From positions 906 through 6,181 of the forward strand of contig DOUW01000347.1 of assembly GCA_003520365.1 (NCBI GenBank): 5,276 nt of DNA, in the 5' to 3' direction. Position 1 is the first letter of the stretch, and each line of letters starts with the position of its first letter. The notes under the pieces were generated by a model. That model was not told where the DNA came from. It saw only the letters and a list, made by a program, of their open reading frames with translations, and searched no databases. The position numbers and the translations under genes were made by a program. Origin of the DNA: Massilia sp. Its GTDB lineage: Bacteria > Pseudomonadota > Gammaproteobacteria > Burkholderiales > Burkholderiaceae_D. Shown here in pieces: positions 1 through 5,276 of the stretch.

Positions 1-420
1 CTTCTGGCCTTCGTAGGAGAACGGCTTGGAGACCACGGCGACGGTCAGGGCGCCCATGGTCTTGGCGACTTCGGCCACGATCGGCGCGGCGCCGGTGCCG
101 GTGCCGCCACCCATGCCGGCGGCGATGAAGACCATGTGCGCGCCGCGCAGCGAGTCCTCGATGCGCGAGCGGGTCTGCTCGGCCAGCTGGCGGCCGATCT
201 CCGGACGCATGCCGGCGCCCAGGCCCGATTCGCCGATCTGGATGATGTTGTTCGCGCTCGATGCCGCCAGTGCCTGGGCATCGGTGTTGGCGGCGATGAA
301 CTCGACGCCCGAGACGCCCTTGTTGATCATGTGCTGCACCGCGTTGCCGCCCGCACCACCCACGCCGACGACCTTGATCACCGTGCCCAGTGCCGCGTTA
401 TCGACCATATCGAACTCCAT
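1..420 (-). CDS. ftsZ: Cell division protein FtsZ, N-terminal 140 residues (partial, runs off the left edge)
   Basis: FtsZ is the tubulin-like GTPase that polymerises at mid-cell into the division ring and recruits the divisome. The 140 codons present cover most of the GTP-binding Rossmann domain. The first glycine loop [12 protein letters not shown] is at residues 17-28, NTDAQAL at 45-51, and the tubulin signature GGGTGTG at 104-110 within [16 protein letters not shown]. The visible part ends at SYEGQK. The T7 loop with the catalytic aspartates, the C-terminal domain and the FtsA-binding tail lie outside the window; the family is usually about 380-400 residues, so roughly a third is seen. 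The ATG at 420-418 is chosen because AGGAGT sits 7 nt upstream; the next in-frame ATG (Met5) is too far from that site. It follows ftsA after a 147-nt spacer, unlike the tightly packed genes upstream, so it may be partly independently expressed. Identity is secure. Confidence 0.98.
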   Translation of the reverse strand, partial: MEFDMVDNAALGTVIKVVGVGGAGGNAVQHMINKGVSGVEFIAANTDAQALAASSANNIIQIGESGLGAGMRPEIGRQLAEQTRSRIEDSLRGAHMVFIAAGMGGGTGTGAAPIVAEVAKTMGALTVAVVSKPFSYEGQK

Positions 421-427
421 GATGTGA

Positions 428-432
428 CTCCT
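428..432 (-). promoter_or_regulatory. Shine-Dalgarno sequence of ftsZ
   Basis: On the minus strand AGGAG is followed by 7 nt (TCACATC) and then the ATG of ftsZ. It is the best ribosome binding site in the window and fixes the start at Met1 rather than Met5. The strong site fits the high level of FtsZ synthesis known in other bacteria. Just upstream is an AT-only inverted repeat, AATTTGAAAATT, which should keep the site unpaired or only weakly paired. Confidence 0.85.
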
Positions 433-462
433 AATTTTCAAATTGCCGTGACCAATCGCCAA

Positions 463-475
463 ACCCCATTAGGGT
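463..475 (-). other. Small hairpin in the ftsZ leader
   Basis: The minus strand reads ACCC-TAATG-GGGT: a 4-bp stem with a 5-nt loop, ending about 30 nt upstream of the ftsZ ribosome binding site. It is too short, and lacks the U-run, to be an intrinsic terminator. It could be a minor mRNA structure or chance. Confidence 0.3.
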
Positions 476-500
476 ATCAGGACTCAGCCTTGGTGACGGC

Positions 501-529
501 TATGTATTGTAAAAATTTATGTATTTGTA
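501..529 (-). repeat. Imperfect direct repeat TACAA(A)TACATA, 17-18 bp period
   Basis: Two copies lie in the same orientation upstream of ftsZ: TACAAATACATA (529-518) and TACAATACATA (511-501). They are separated by 6 nt (AATTTT) and differ by one inserted A. The downstream copy contains the candidate -10 hexamer. The repeat may be a local duplication or a regulator binding site with about 1.7 helical turns between copies; no known operator is recognised. Confidence 0.5.
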
Positions 530-538
530 CCGAATCAA
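506..538 (-). promoter_or_regulatory. Candidate sigma-70-like promoter for ftsZ (weak)
   Basis: On the minus strand TACAAT (511-506) matches the -10 consensus TATAAT at five of six positions and lies in an AT-rich stretch. A -35-like TTGATT (538-533) matches TTGACA at four of six, but the gap between them is 21 nt, longer than the usual 16-18. At the proper distance only a poor hexamer (TTCGGT-like) is found. If used, this -10 would give an ftsZ leader of roughly 80 nt. Internal ftsZ promoters are known in the dcw clusters of other bacteria, mostly inside ftsQ or ftsA, but this one rests only on hexamer matching and could be chance in AT-rich DNA. Confidence 0.3.
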
Positions 539-567
539 TGACGCTTGTTTGCTGCGTGGAAATCCAT

Positions 568-1800
568 TTAGAAATTCCCTAAGAACCATTCCTTCATGCG
601 CTGCCAGACTGCCTTCACCGAACCATCCTGGCGAGTCACGATGTGGCCGCGCAGGTACTGCTTTTTCGCTTCCAATAAGAGTCCCAGCACGGTCGCGTAG
701 CGCGGGCTGCGCACCACGTCGGCCAGCTGGCCGCGGTAGTCCGGCGTGCCCAGGCGCGTCGGCTTGAGGAACATGTCTTCGGCCATCTCGATCATGCCCG
801 GCATCAGCGAGGTGCCGCCGGTCAGGACGATGCCCGACGACAGCACGCCTTCGTAGCCGGACTCGCGCACCACCTGGTGCACCATCGCGAACAGTTCTTC
901 CACGCGCGGCTCGATCACGGCGGCCAGCGCCTGGCGGCTCAAGGCGCGCGGGCCGCGGTCGCCCAGGCCCGGCACCTCGAGCGTTTCGCCCGGATCGGCC
1001 AGCACCTGCTTGGCCACGCCGTAGCGCAGCTTGATTTCCTCGGCTTCGCCGGTCGGCGTGCGCAGCGCCATCGCGATGTCGCTGGTGATCTGGTCGCCGG
1101 CGATCGGGATCACGGCGGTGTGGCGGATCGCGCCGTCGGAAAAGACCGCGATGTCGGTGGTGCCGCCGCCGATGTCGATCAGGACCACGCCGAGTTCCTT
1201 TTCGTCGTTGGTCAGCACCGCGTCGGCCGAGGCCATCGGCTGCAGGATCAGGTCCGACACTTCCAGGCCGCAGCGGCGCACGCACTTGACGATGTTCTGC
1301 ACTGCCGACACGGCGCCGGTGACGATGTGCACGCGCACTTCCAGGCGGATGCCGCTCATGCCGATCGGTTCGCGCACGTCTTCCTGGTTGTCGACGATGA
1401 ACTCCTGCGGCACCGTGTGCAGCAGCTGCTGGTCGGTCGGGATGTTGACCGCCTTGGCGGTCTCGATCACGCGCGCGACGTCGGTGGCGGTGACTTCCTT
1501 GTCCTTGATCGCCACCATGCCGCTCGAATTGAACGAACGGATATGGCTGCCCGCGATGCCGGCGTAGACATTGCGGATCTTGCAGTCGGCCATCAGCTCG
1601 GCTTCCTCGAGCGCGCGCTGGATCGATTCGACGGTGGCCTCGATGTTGACCACGACGCCCTTCTTCAATCCCTTCGACTCGTGCTGACCGAGGCCGATGA
1701 CCTCGTGGCGTCCGTCGGACATCACCTCGGCCACGACGGCCACCACCTTCGAGGTGCCGATGTCGAGGCCGACGATCAGGTTTTTCGCGTCTTTTGTCAT
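568..1800 (-). CDS. ftsA: Cell division protein FtsA
   Basis: FtsA is the actin-fold ATPase that anchors FtsZ filaments to the cytoplasmic membrane and recruits later divisome proteins. At 410 residues it is close to the 420 of E. coli. The phosphate-1 motif GLDIGTSK is at residues 11-18. The FtsA-specific 1C subdomain occupies roughly 85-165, phosphate-2 LIDIGGGTTDIAVF is at 207-220, and the adenosine motif GIVLTGGTSLMPGM at 323-336. The C-terminal VKAVWQRMKEWFLGNF (395-410) has the alternating basic and bulky hydrophobic pattern of the amphipathic membrane-targeting helix. The start ATG lies 12 nt after the ftsQ stop, with a mediocre GGCGAG ribosome site (1808-1803) close to it, so coupling to ftsQ translation is likely. 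All expected domains are intact. Confidence 0.98.
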   Translation of the reverse strand: MTKDAKNLIVGLDIGTSKVVAVVAEVMSDGRHEVIGLGQHESKGLKKGVVVNIEATVESIQRALEEAELMADCKIRNVYAGIAGSHIRSFNSSGMVAIKDKEVTATDVARVIETAKAVNIPTDQQLLHTVPQEFIVDNQEDVREPIGMSGIRLEVRVHIVTGAVSAVQNIVKCVRRCGLEVSDLILQPMASADAVLTNDEKELGVVLIDIGGGTTDIAVFSDGAIRHTAVIPIAGDQITSDIAMALRTPTGEAEEIKLRYGVAKQVLADPGETLEVPGLGDRGPRALSRQALAAVIEPRVEELFAMVHQVVRESGYEGVLSSGIVLTGGTSLMPGMIEMAEDMFLKPTRLGTPDYRGQLADVVRSPRYATVLGLLLEAKKQYLRGHIVTRQDGSVKAVWQRMKEWFLGNF

Positions 1801-1812
1801 TGCTCGCCTGCT

Positions 1813-2634
1813 TTAGATTTGCTTGGTTGTTTTGTTAGTAGTCGTTTTATTCTTTTTCGACGGCTTCACCGGCTTGGTGGTGTCCGCCGGCACGGTCAGT
1901 GCCGCCGACGACAGTGCCAAACCATTCGAGTAGCGCATGTCGATGGTGTCGATGCGGCCTTCCTGCAGCCTGGCCACCAGCTGCGGGTAGACCCCGACCA
2001 GGCGCTGCACCCGCGCCTTGACGGTGTTCTTGTCCTTCTCGCGGCCGAGCTCCACGCTCATGCCGTTGTCCAGCTTCACGGTCCACGCGTAGCGCGAGGA
2101 CAGCGACAGTTCCTGCGGCACCAGCTTCACCGGCGCGAACCAGGCGCGCAGTTCGGCAAAGCGCGCCAGCACTTCCTTCTCGCTGCCGGCCGGGCCCGAG
2201 AAGGCCGGCAGGGCGTGGTCGTCGTCGGCCTCGGCCAGGTTGGCGGTGAAGACATCGCCCTTCACCGACAGCAGGCGCCCTTCGCCCCAGGTGCCGAGCG
2301 CCTCGTGTTCCTCGACCTCGACGATCAGCTGGTTCGGCCATTCGCGGCGCACGGTGGCGCGCCGCACCCAAGGCACGGCTTCGAAGGTCGCGCGCACCTG
2401 CTCGAGGTCCGTGGTGAAGAAGTTCCCGCGGATCTTGCCCAAAACGCTGTTGCGCACGGTGAGCTCGTTCACGTGGCGCAGGTCCATGCCATACAGGCTC
2501 TCGACCGTCACCGCGCGCAACAGGAACATCGGCCGCTGGCTCAGCCACCACACGCCGCTCGCGATGGACGCGAGCAGCGTCGCCGCCAGCAGCGTGCTGG
2601 CGGTGGCGTTCAGGGCGCGTACGTCATGCCACAT
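1813..2634 (-). CDS. ftsQ: Cell division protein FtsQ
   Basis: FtsQ is a bitopic inner-membrane protein that binds FtsB and FtsL in the periplasm and links the FtsZ ring to septal peptidoglycan synthesis. At 273 residues it matches the family (E. coli 276). It has a short cytoplasmic N-terminus (1-11), one membrane segment (about 12-31, rich in Leu/Ala and ending in VWWL), a POTRA domain (about 37-110, with NFFTTDLEQVRATFEAVPWV at 71-90 and the typical RREWPNQLIVEVEE at 96-109), and a beta domain (about 112-245). The last 20 residues form a Lys/Thr-rich tail with seven lysines and no acidic residue, encoded by AT-rich DNA unlike the rest of the gene. It starts 4 nt after the ddl stop, with AAGG (2646-2643) as ribosome site inside the ddl end, so the two are probably translationally coupled. 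Confidence 0.96.
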   Translation of the reverse strand: MWHDVRALNATASTLLAATLLASIASGVWWLSQRPMFLLRAVTVESLYGMDLRHVNELTVRNSVLGKIRGNFFTTDLEQVRATFEAVPWVRRATVRREWPNQLIVEVEEHEALGTWGEGRLLSVKGDVFTANLAEADDDHALPAFSGPAGSEKEVLARFAELRAWFAPVKLVPQELSLSSRYAWTVKLDNGMSVELGREKDKNTVKARVQRLVGVYPQLVARLQEGRIDTIDMRYSNGLALSSAALTVPADTTKPVKPSKKNKTTTNKTTKQI

Positions 2635-2638
2635 GTCG

Positions 2639-3595
2639 TCAGCCTTGTGCCTTCACCATCTTGCAGCGCGCCGAGCGCAGGATCTCGATGCACAGGTCCT
2701 CGTAGCTGATGCCGACCGCGCGCGCCGCCATCGGCACCAGCGAGTGGCCGGTCATGCCCGGCGAGGTGTTCACTTCGAGCAGGAACGGACGCATGTCGCT
2801 CTCGCGCACCAGCACGTCGATCCGGGCCCAGCCTTCGCAGCCGAGCGCGCGGTAGGCATCCACCGCGTGCTTCTGGATTTCCTCGGTCAGCGCGGCGTCG
2901 AGCGGCGCCGGGCACAGGTACTTGACGTCGTCGGTGAAGTACTTGTTCTGGTAATCGTAGTTGCCCTGCGGGGCCACGATCTCGACGATCGGCAGCGCGC
3001 GCGCGTCCTTGCCGGTGCCGAGCACGGCGACCGTGAACTCGCGGCCGGTCACGAACTCCTCGGCCAGGATCACCTCGTCGAAGCCGGCGGCCAGCGCCAC
3101 GGCGGCCTCGAATTCCTCGGCCCGCTCGACCTTGGTGATGCCGATGGTCGAGCCTTCCAGCGGCGGCTTGACGATCAGCGGCAGGCCGAGTTCGGCCACG
3201 ATCTTGTCCAGGTCGTCGCCCGGCGCGACGGTCGCGTACTTCGGGGTCGGGATGTTTTTCGACAGCCAGATGATCTTGGTGGTGATCTTGTCCATGCCCA
3301 CCGACGACGCCATCACGCCGCTGCCGGTGTAGGGAATGCCGAGCTGCTCGAGCGCGCCCTGCAGGCTGCCGTCTTCGCCGTAGCGGCCGTGCAGCGCGAT
3401 GAAGACGCAGTCGAAGTTTTCGGCCGCCAGGTCGGCCAGCGAGCGTTCGGCCGGATCGAAGCCGTGGGCGTCGATGCCGCGGCTCTTCAGGGCCTGCAGC
3501 ACGCCGGTGCCGGACATGATGGAGACCTCGCGCTCGGCCGAGCGGCCGCCGTACAGGACGCCGACCTTGCCGAAGTTGGTAATAATGTCGCTCAC
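2639..3595 (-). CDS. ddl: D-alanine--D-alanine ligase (DdlB type)
   Basis: This cytoplasmic ATP-grasp enzyme joins two D-Ala using ATP; MurF then adds the dipeptide to the UDP-MurNAc tripeptide. It has 318 residues against about 306 in E. coli DdlB. The N-terminal [17 protein letters not shown] (9-25) carries the substrate-binding Glu21. [16 protein letters not shown] is at 65-80, the ATP-grasp lysine region [13 protein letters not shown] at 141-153, [10 protein letters not shown] at 217-226, and the metal-binding ARIDV (257-261) and [17 protein letters not shown] (272-288) contribute Asp260, Glu274 and Asn276. Tyr219 is at the position where D-Ala-D-Lac (vancomycin-resistance) ligases have Phe, so D-Ala-D-Ala is the expected product. 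The frame is open much further upstream, but that is inside murC; the GTG at 3595-3593 is chosen because AAAGG lies 7 nt upstream and the conserved domain begins directly after it. The GTG overlaps the murC stop by 4 nt. Confidence 0.96.
   Translation of the reverse strand: MSDIITNFGKVGVLYGGRSAEREVSIMSGTGVLQALKSRGIDAHGFDPAERSLADLAAENFDCVFIALHGRYGEDGSLQGALEQLGIPYTGSGVMASSVGMDKITTKIIWLSKNIPTPKYATVAPGDDLDKIVAELGLPLIVKPPLEGSTIGITKVERAEEFEAAVALAAGFDEVILAEEFVTGREFTVAVLGTGKDARALPIVEIVAPQGNYDYQNKYFTDDVKYLCPAPLDAALTEEIQKHAVDAYRALGCEGWARIDVLVRESDMRPFLLEVNTSPGMTGHSLVPMAARAVGISYEDLCIEILRSARCKMVKAQG
2643..2646 (-). promoter_or_regulatory. Shine-Dalgarno sequence of ftsQ inside the ddl 3' end
   Basis: AAGG on the minus strand, in the last codons of ddl, lies 8 nt upstream of the ftsQ ATG at 2634-2632. 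Ribosomes ending on ddl would stop 4 nt before that start, so reinitiation is plausible. Confidence 0.55.
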
Positions 3596-5013
3596 GATGT
3601 GACCTTTGATTGTGAAGTCGGTTGTTGCGTCTGTTGCGAAACTAACTGCTGCGGAATGCCGCTGATCGAGCCCGCGCCCATGGTCAGCACGACGTCGCCG
3701 TCCTTCGCCACCTGGCGGATCGCGTCGGGCATCTCGGCGATCGTTTCCACGAAAATCGGTTCGATCTTGCCGCCGGCGCGCAGCGAGCGGGCAAGGGAAC
3801 GCCCATCGGCCGCGACGATCGGCGCCTCGCCGGCCGGGTAGACCTCGGCCAGCAGCAGCACGTCGGGCGCCGCCAGCACTTTCACGAAGTCCTCGAACAA
3901 ATCGCGCGTGCGGCTGTAGCGGTGCGGCTGGAAGGCCAGCACCAGGCGCCGGCCCGGGTAGGCGGCGCGCGCGGCGGCCAGGGTCACCTCGGTCTCGACC
4001 GGGTGGTGGCCGAAGTCGTCGACCAGGGTGAAGCTGCCGCCGCCTTCCAATGCCACGTCGCCGTAGCGCGTGAAGCGGCGGCCGACGCCGCGAAATTCCA
4101 GCAGGCCCTGGGCGGTGGCGCTGTCCTCGATGCCGATCTCGCGCGCGATCGCGATCGCCGAGCAGGCGTTGAGGACGTTGTGCATGCCGGGCTGGTTCAG
4201 CACGAATTTCGTGTCCGGATAACCTTCCTGGCGCACCGTGAAGTGCATGTGCACGCCGTCGGCGTAGGCATCCAGGGCGCGCACTTGCGCGTCTTCCGAG
4301 AAGCCATAGGTCGTCACCGGTTTCGTCACCTGCGGCAGGATGGCGCGCACGTGGCGGTCGTCGATGCACAGCATCACGCGGCCGTAGAACGGCAGGCGGT
4401 GGGTGAAGTTCACGAACGCGGCCTTCAGCTTCTCGAAGTCGTGCTCGTAGGTCTCCATGTGGTCGGCGTCGATGTTGGTGATCACCTCGATCATCGGCGA
4501 CAGGTTGAGGAAGGACGCGTCCGACTCGTCGGCCTCGGCCACGATATAGTCGCCGGTGCCGAGCTTGGCGTTGGCGCCGGCGCTGTTCAGGCGCCCGCCG
4601 ATGACAAAAGTAGGGTCCAGGCCATCCTGGGCCAAGACTGACGCTACCAGGCTCGTGGTGGTGGTCTTGCCGTGGGTGCCGGCAATCGCGATGCCGCGCT
4701 TCAGGCGCATCAGTTCGCCGAGCATGATCGCGCGCGGCACCACCGGGATCTGGGCGCTGCGCGCCGCCATCACTTCCGGATTGGTCTCAATCACCGCGGT
4801 CGAGGTGACGACGGCGTCGGCGCCGACGATGTTGTCGGCCGCATGGCCGAGATAGACGCGCGCGCCCAGTTCCTGCAAACGTTGGGCCGCCGCGTTGCTT
4901 GACAGGTCCGAGCCCGACACCTTGTAGCCGAGGTTGAGAAGCACCTCGGCGATGCCGCTCATGCCGCTGCCGCCGATGCCCACGAAATGGATGTGCTTGA
5001 TCTTGTGTTTCAT
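3592..5013 (-). CDS. murC: UDP-N-acetylmuramate--L-alanine ligase (MurC)
   Basis: This cytoplasmic Mur ligase adds L-Ala to UDP-MurNAc with ATP, the first step of stem-peptide synthesis. At 473 residues it is near the family norm (E. coli 491). The N-terminal UDP-binding loop [15 protein letters not shown] is at 9-23. The central ATPase domain has the P-loop [11 protein letters not shown] (111-121), EADESD (160-165) and [10 protein letters not shown] (180-189). [11 protein letters not shown] (278-288) is the Mur-ligase Asn/His region. The C-terminal ligase domain has [11 protein letters not shown] (330-340), [13 protein letters not shown] (361-373) and TMGAGSI (444-450). The family-specific DDFGHHP and QPHRYSRT motifs separate it from MurD, MurE, MurF and Mpl. 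The start ATG lies 4 nt after the murG stop with no strong ribosome site, suggesting coupling. The last 15 residues are a Gln/Ser/Thr low-complexity tail. Confidence 0.98.
   Translation of the reverse strand: MKHKIKHIHFVGIGGSGMSGIAEVLLNLGYKVSGSDLSSNAAAQRLQELGARVYLGHAADNIVGADAVVTSTAVIETNPEVMAARSAQIPVVPRAIMLGELMRLKRGIAIAGTHGKTTTTSLVASVLAQDGLDPTFVIGGRLNSAGANAKLGTGDYIVAEADESDASFLNLSPMIEVITNIDADHMETYEHDFEKLKAAFVNFTHRLPFYGRVMLCIDDRHVRAILPQVTKPVTTYGFSEDAQVRALDAYADGVHMHFTVRQEGYPDTKFVLNQPGMHNVLNACSAIAIAREIGIEDSATAQGLLEFRGVGRRFTRYGDVALEGGGSFTLVDDFGHHPVETEVTLAAARAAYPGRRLVLAFQPHRYSRTRDLFEDFVKVLAAPDVLLLAEVYPAGEAPIVAADGRSLARSLRAGGKIEPIFVETIAEMPDAIRQVAKDGDVVLTMGAGSISGIPQQLVSQQTQQPTSQSKVTS
3603..3607 (-). 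promoter_or_regulatory. Shine-Dalgarno sequence deciding the GTG start of ddl
   Basis: AAAGG on the minus strand, within the last codons of murC, is 7 nt from the GTG at 3595-3593. No ATG in this frame lies close enough: the first one downstream is codon 27, after the conserved glycine-rich loop and Glu21. This supports the GTG start and translational coupling with murC. Confidence 0.75.
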
Positions 5014-5017
5014 CTGT

Positions 5018-5276
5018 CTAGTTCTTGTTGTTCGCCAGTTGTTCGAGCACGGCCGCGATGGCCTCGTTGGCCTCGCGCTGTCCGACCGCCTGCGCCGCCT
5101 GCGCCATCGCCAGGCAATCGGCGCGGGTCGTCGTTTGCAGCAGCTGCGCCACGCGCGCGGCCGAGAGTTCGCCCTGCGGCAGGTGGATCGCAGCCTTTTG
5201 TTGCGCCATCCAGACCGCGTTGTCGCGCTGGTGGCTGGTGGTCGACGCGACGAACGGCACCAGCACGCTGGCCACG
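5018..5276 (-). CDS. murG: UDP-N-acetylglucosamine--lipid I GlcNAc transferase MurG, C-terminal 85 residues (partial, runs off the right edge)
   Basis: MurG is the membrane-associated GT28 glycosyltransferase that adds GlcNAc to lipid I to make lipid II on the cytoplasmic face. Only the end of the C-terminal, donor-binding domain is present, about a quarter of a usual 350-360 residue protein. The fragment begins [19 protein letters not shown], which matches the conserved MurG stretch of a VPF followed by a Gln...Asn-Ala motif that contacts UDP-GlcNAc. It continues into the helical tail and stops with TAG at 5020-5018. The frame is open to the window edge, so the true start lies outside. Its position directly before murC, 4 nt away, is that of murG in dcw clusters and supports the assignment of this short fragment. 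Confidence 0.92.
   Translation of the reverse strand, partial: VASVLVPFVASTTSHQRDNAVWMAQQKAAIHLPQGELSAARVAQLLQTTTRADCLAMAQAAQAVGQREANEAIAAVLEQLANNKN

Larger units (their letters stand above)
421..567 (-). other. ftsA-ftsZ intergenic spacer / ftsZ leader (147 nt, AT-rich)
   Basis: This is the only non-coding gap above 12 nt in the window, and it is clearly AT-richer than the flanking genes. Read on the minus strand it holds, in order: a weak 4-bp-stem inverted repeat just after the ftsA stop (557-541), a TTGATT hexamer (538-533), two near-identical copies of TACAA(A)TACATA (529-518 and 511-501), a GC-containing 4-bp inverted repeat AGCC/GGCT (501-486), a small hairpin ACCC-TAATG-GGGT (475-463), and the ftsZ ribosome binding site. 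No stem followed by a U-run is present, so transcription from ftsA probably reads through into ftsZ. No convincing coding potential is seen. A role in adjusting ftsZ expression relative to ftsA is an inference from the position and composition. Confidence 0.7.

Noticed and set aside
541..557. Inverted repeat ACGC/GCGT just after ftsA, considered as a terminator
   Set aside because: The stem is only 4 bp with a 9-nt loop and no U-run follows, so it should not terminate transcription.
535..567. Ten-codon frame (ATG to TGA) right after the ftsA stop on the minus strand
   Set aside because: It has no ribosome binding site and is too short to separate from chance.
877..2709. 610-codon plus-strand open frame, very rich in His, Arg, Asp and Ala, antisense to ftsA and ftsQ
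   Set aside because: It lies opposite two intact, well-recognised genes. Its composition is what results from reading GC-rich codons on the other strand, and no domain is recognisable.
2639..3595. Ddl as a vancomycin-resistance type D-Ala-D-Lac ligase
   Set aside because: The discriminating position is Tyr219 rather than Phe, and the gene sits in the housekeeping dcw cluster.
2240..3841. 533-codon plus-strand open frame antisense to ftsQ, ddl and the end of murC
   Set aside because: It has the same antisense-shadow composition, spans three genes and their junctions, and shows no family motif.
3596..4369. Upstream extension of the ddl frame that would give a 576-residue protein
   Set aside because: The extension is Arg/Gly/Pro-rich out-of-frame reading of murC. 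Ddl homology begins at the GTG at 3595, which has its own ribosome binding site.
3922..4641. 239-codon plus-strand open frame antisense to murC
   Set aside because: It is a shadow of the murC codon pattern, with repetitive Val/Gly/His/Asp content and no recognisable motif.

Overview
The window is a contiguous piece of the division and cell wall (dcw) cluster of a high-GC Gram-negative bacterium. All genes are on the minus strand. In the direction of transcription (right to left) they are: the 3' end of murG, complete murC, complete ddl, complete ftsQ, complete ftsA, and the first 140 codons of ftsZ. The gene order murG-murC-ddl-ftsQ-ftsA-ftsZ is the classical proteobacterial one. The protein sequences (for example the FtsZ N-terminus [17 protein letters not shown] and the FtsA phosphate motifs), together with the GC-rich codon use, look betaproteobacterial, most likely Burkholderiales and perhaps a Massilia-like member of the Oxalobacteraceae. 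The genus is an impression from recalled sequences, not a search result.

Layout from right to left: the murG tail (5276-5018) is followed by a 4-nt gap. Next is murC (5013-3592), whose stop overlaps the GTG start of ddl in a GTGA junction. ddl (3595-2639) is followed by a 4-nt gap, ftsQ (2634-1813) by a 12-nt gap, and ftsA (1800-568) by a 147-nt AT-rich spacer. ftsZ then starts at 420 behind a clear Shine-Dalgarno sequence and runs off the left edge. The tight spacing from murG to ftsA implies one polycistronic unit with translational coupling. The ftsA-ftsZ spacer is the only real intergenic region, and the only place where an extra promoter or other control element for ftsZ would fit outside coding sequence.

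The genes work together as follows. MurG makes lipid II at the inner face of the membrane. MurC begins the stem peptide by adding L-Ala to UDP-MurNAc. Ddl supplies the D-Ala-D-Ala dipeptide that ends the stem peptide. FtsZ polymerises into the division ring, FtsA tethers it to the membrane, and FtsQ links the cytoplasmic ring to the periplasmic septal synthesis machinery through FtsB and FtsL.

All catalytic and binding motifs checked are intact, with no frameshift, insertion, RNA gene, mobile element or CRISPR. The long plus-strand open frames are antisense shadows produced by the GC-rich codon bias. I see no new biological system here. The points worth a second look are small: a 17-bp-period direct repeat and candidate promoter in the ftsA-ftsZ spacer, a short hairpin in the ftsZ leader, the overlapping GTG start of ddl, and low-complexity C-terminal tails on FtsQ and MurC.
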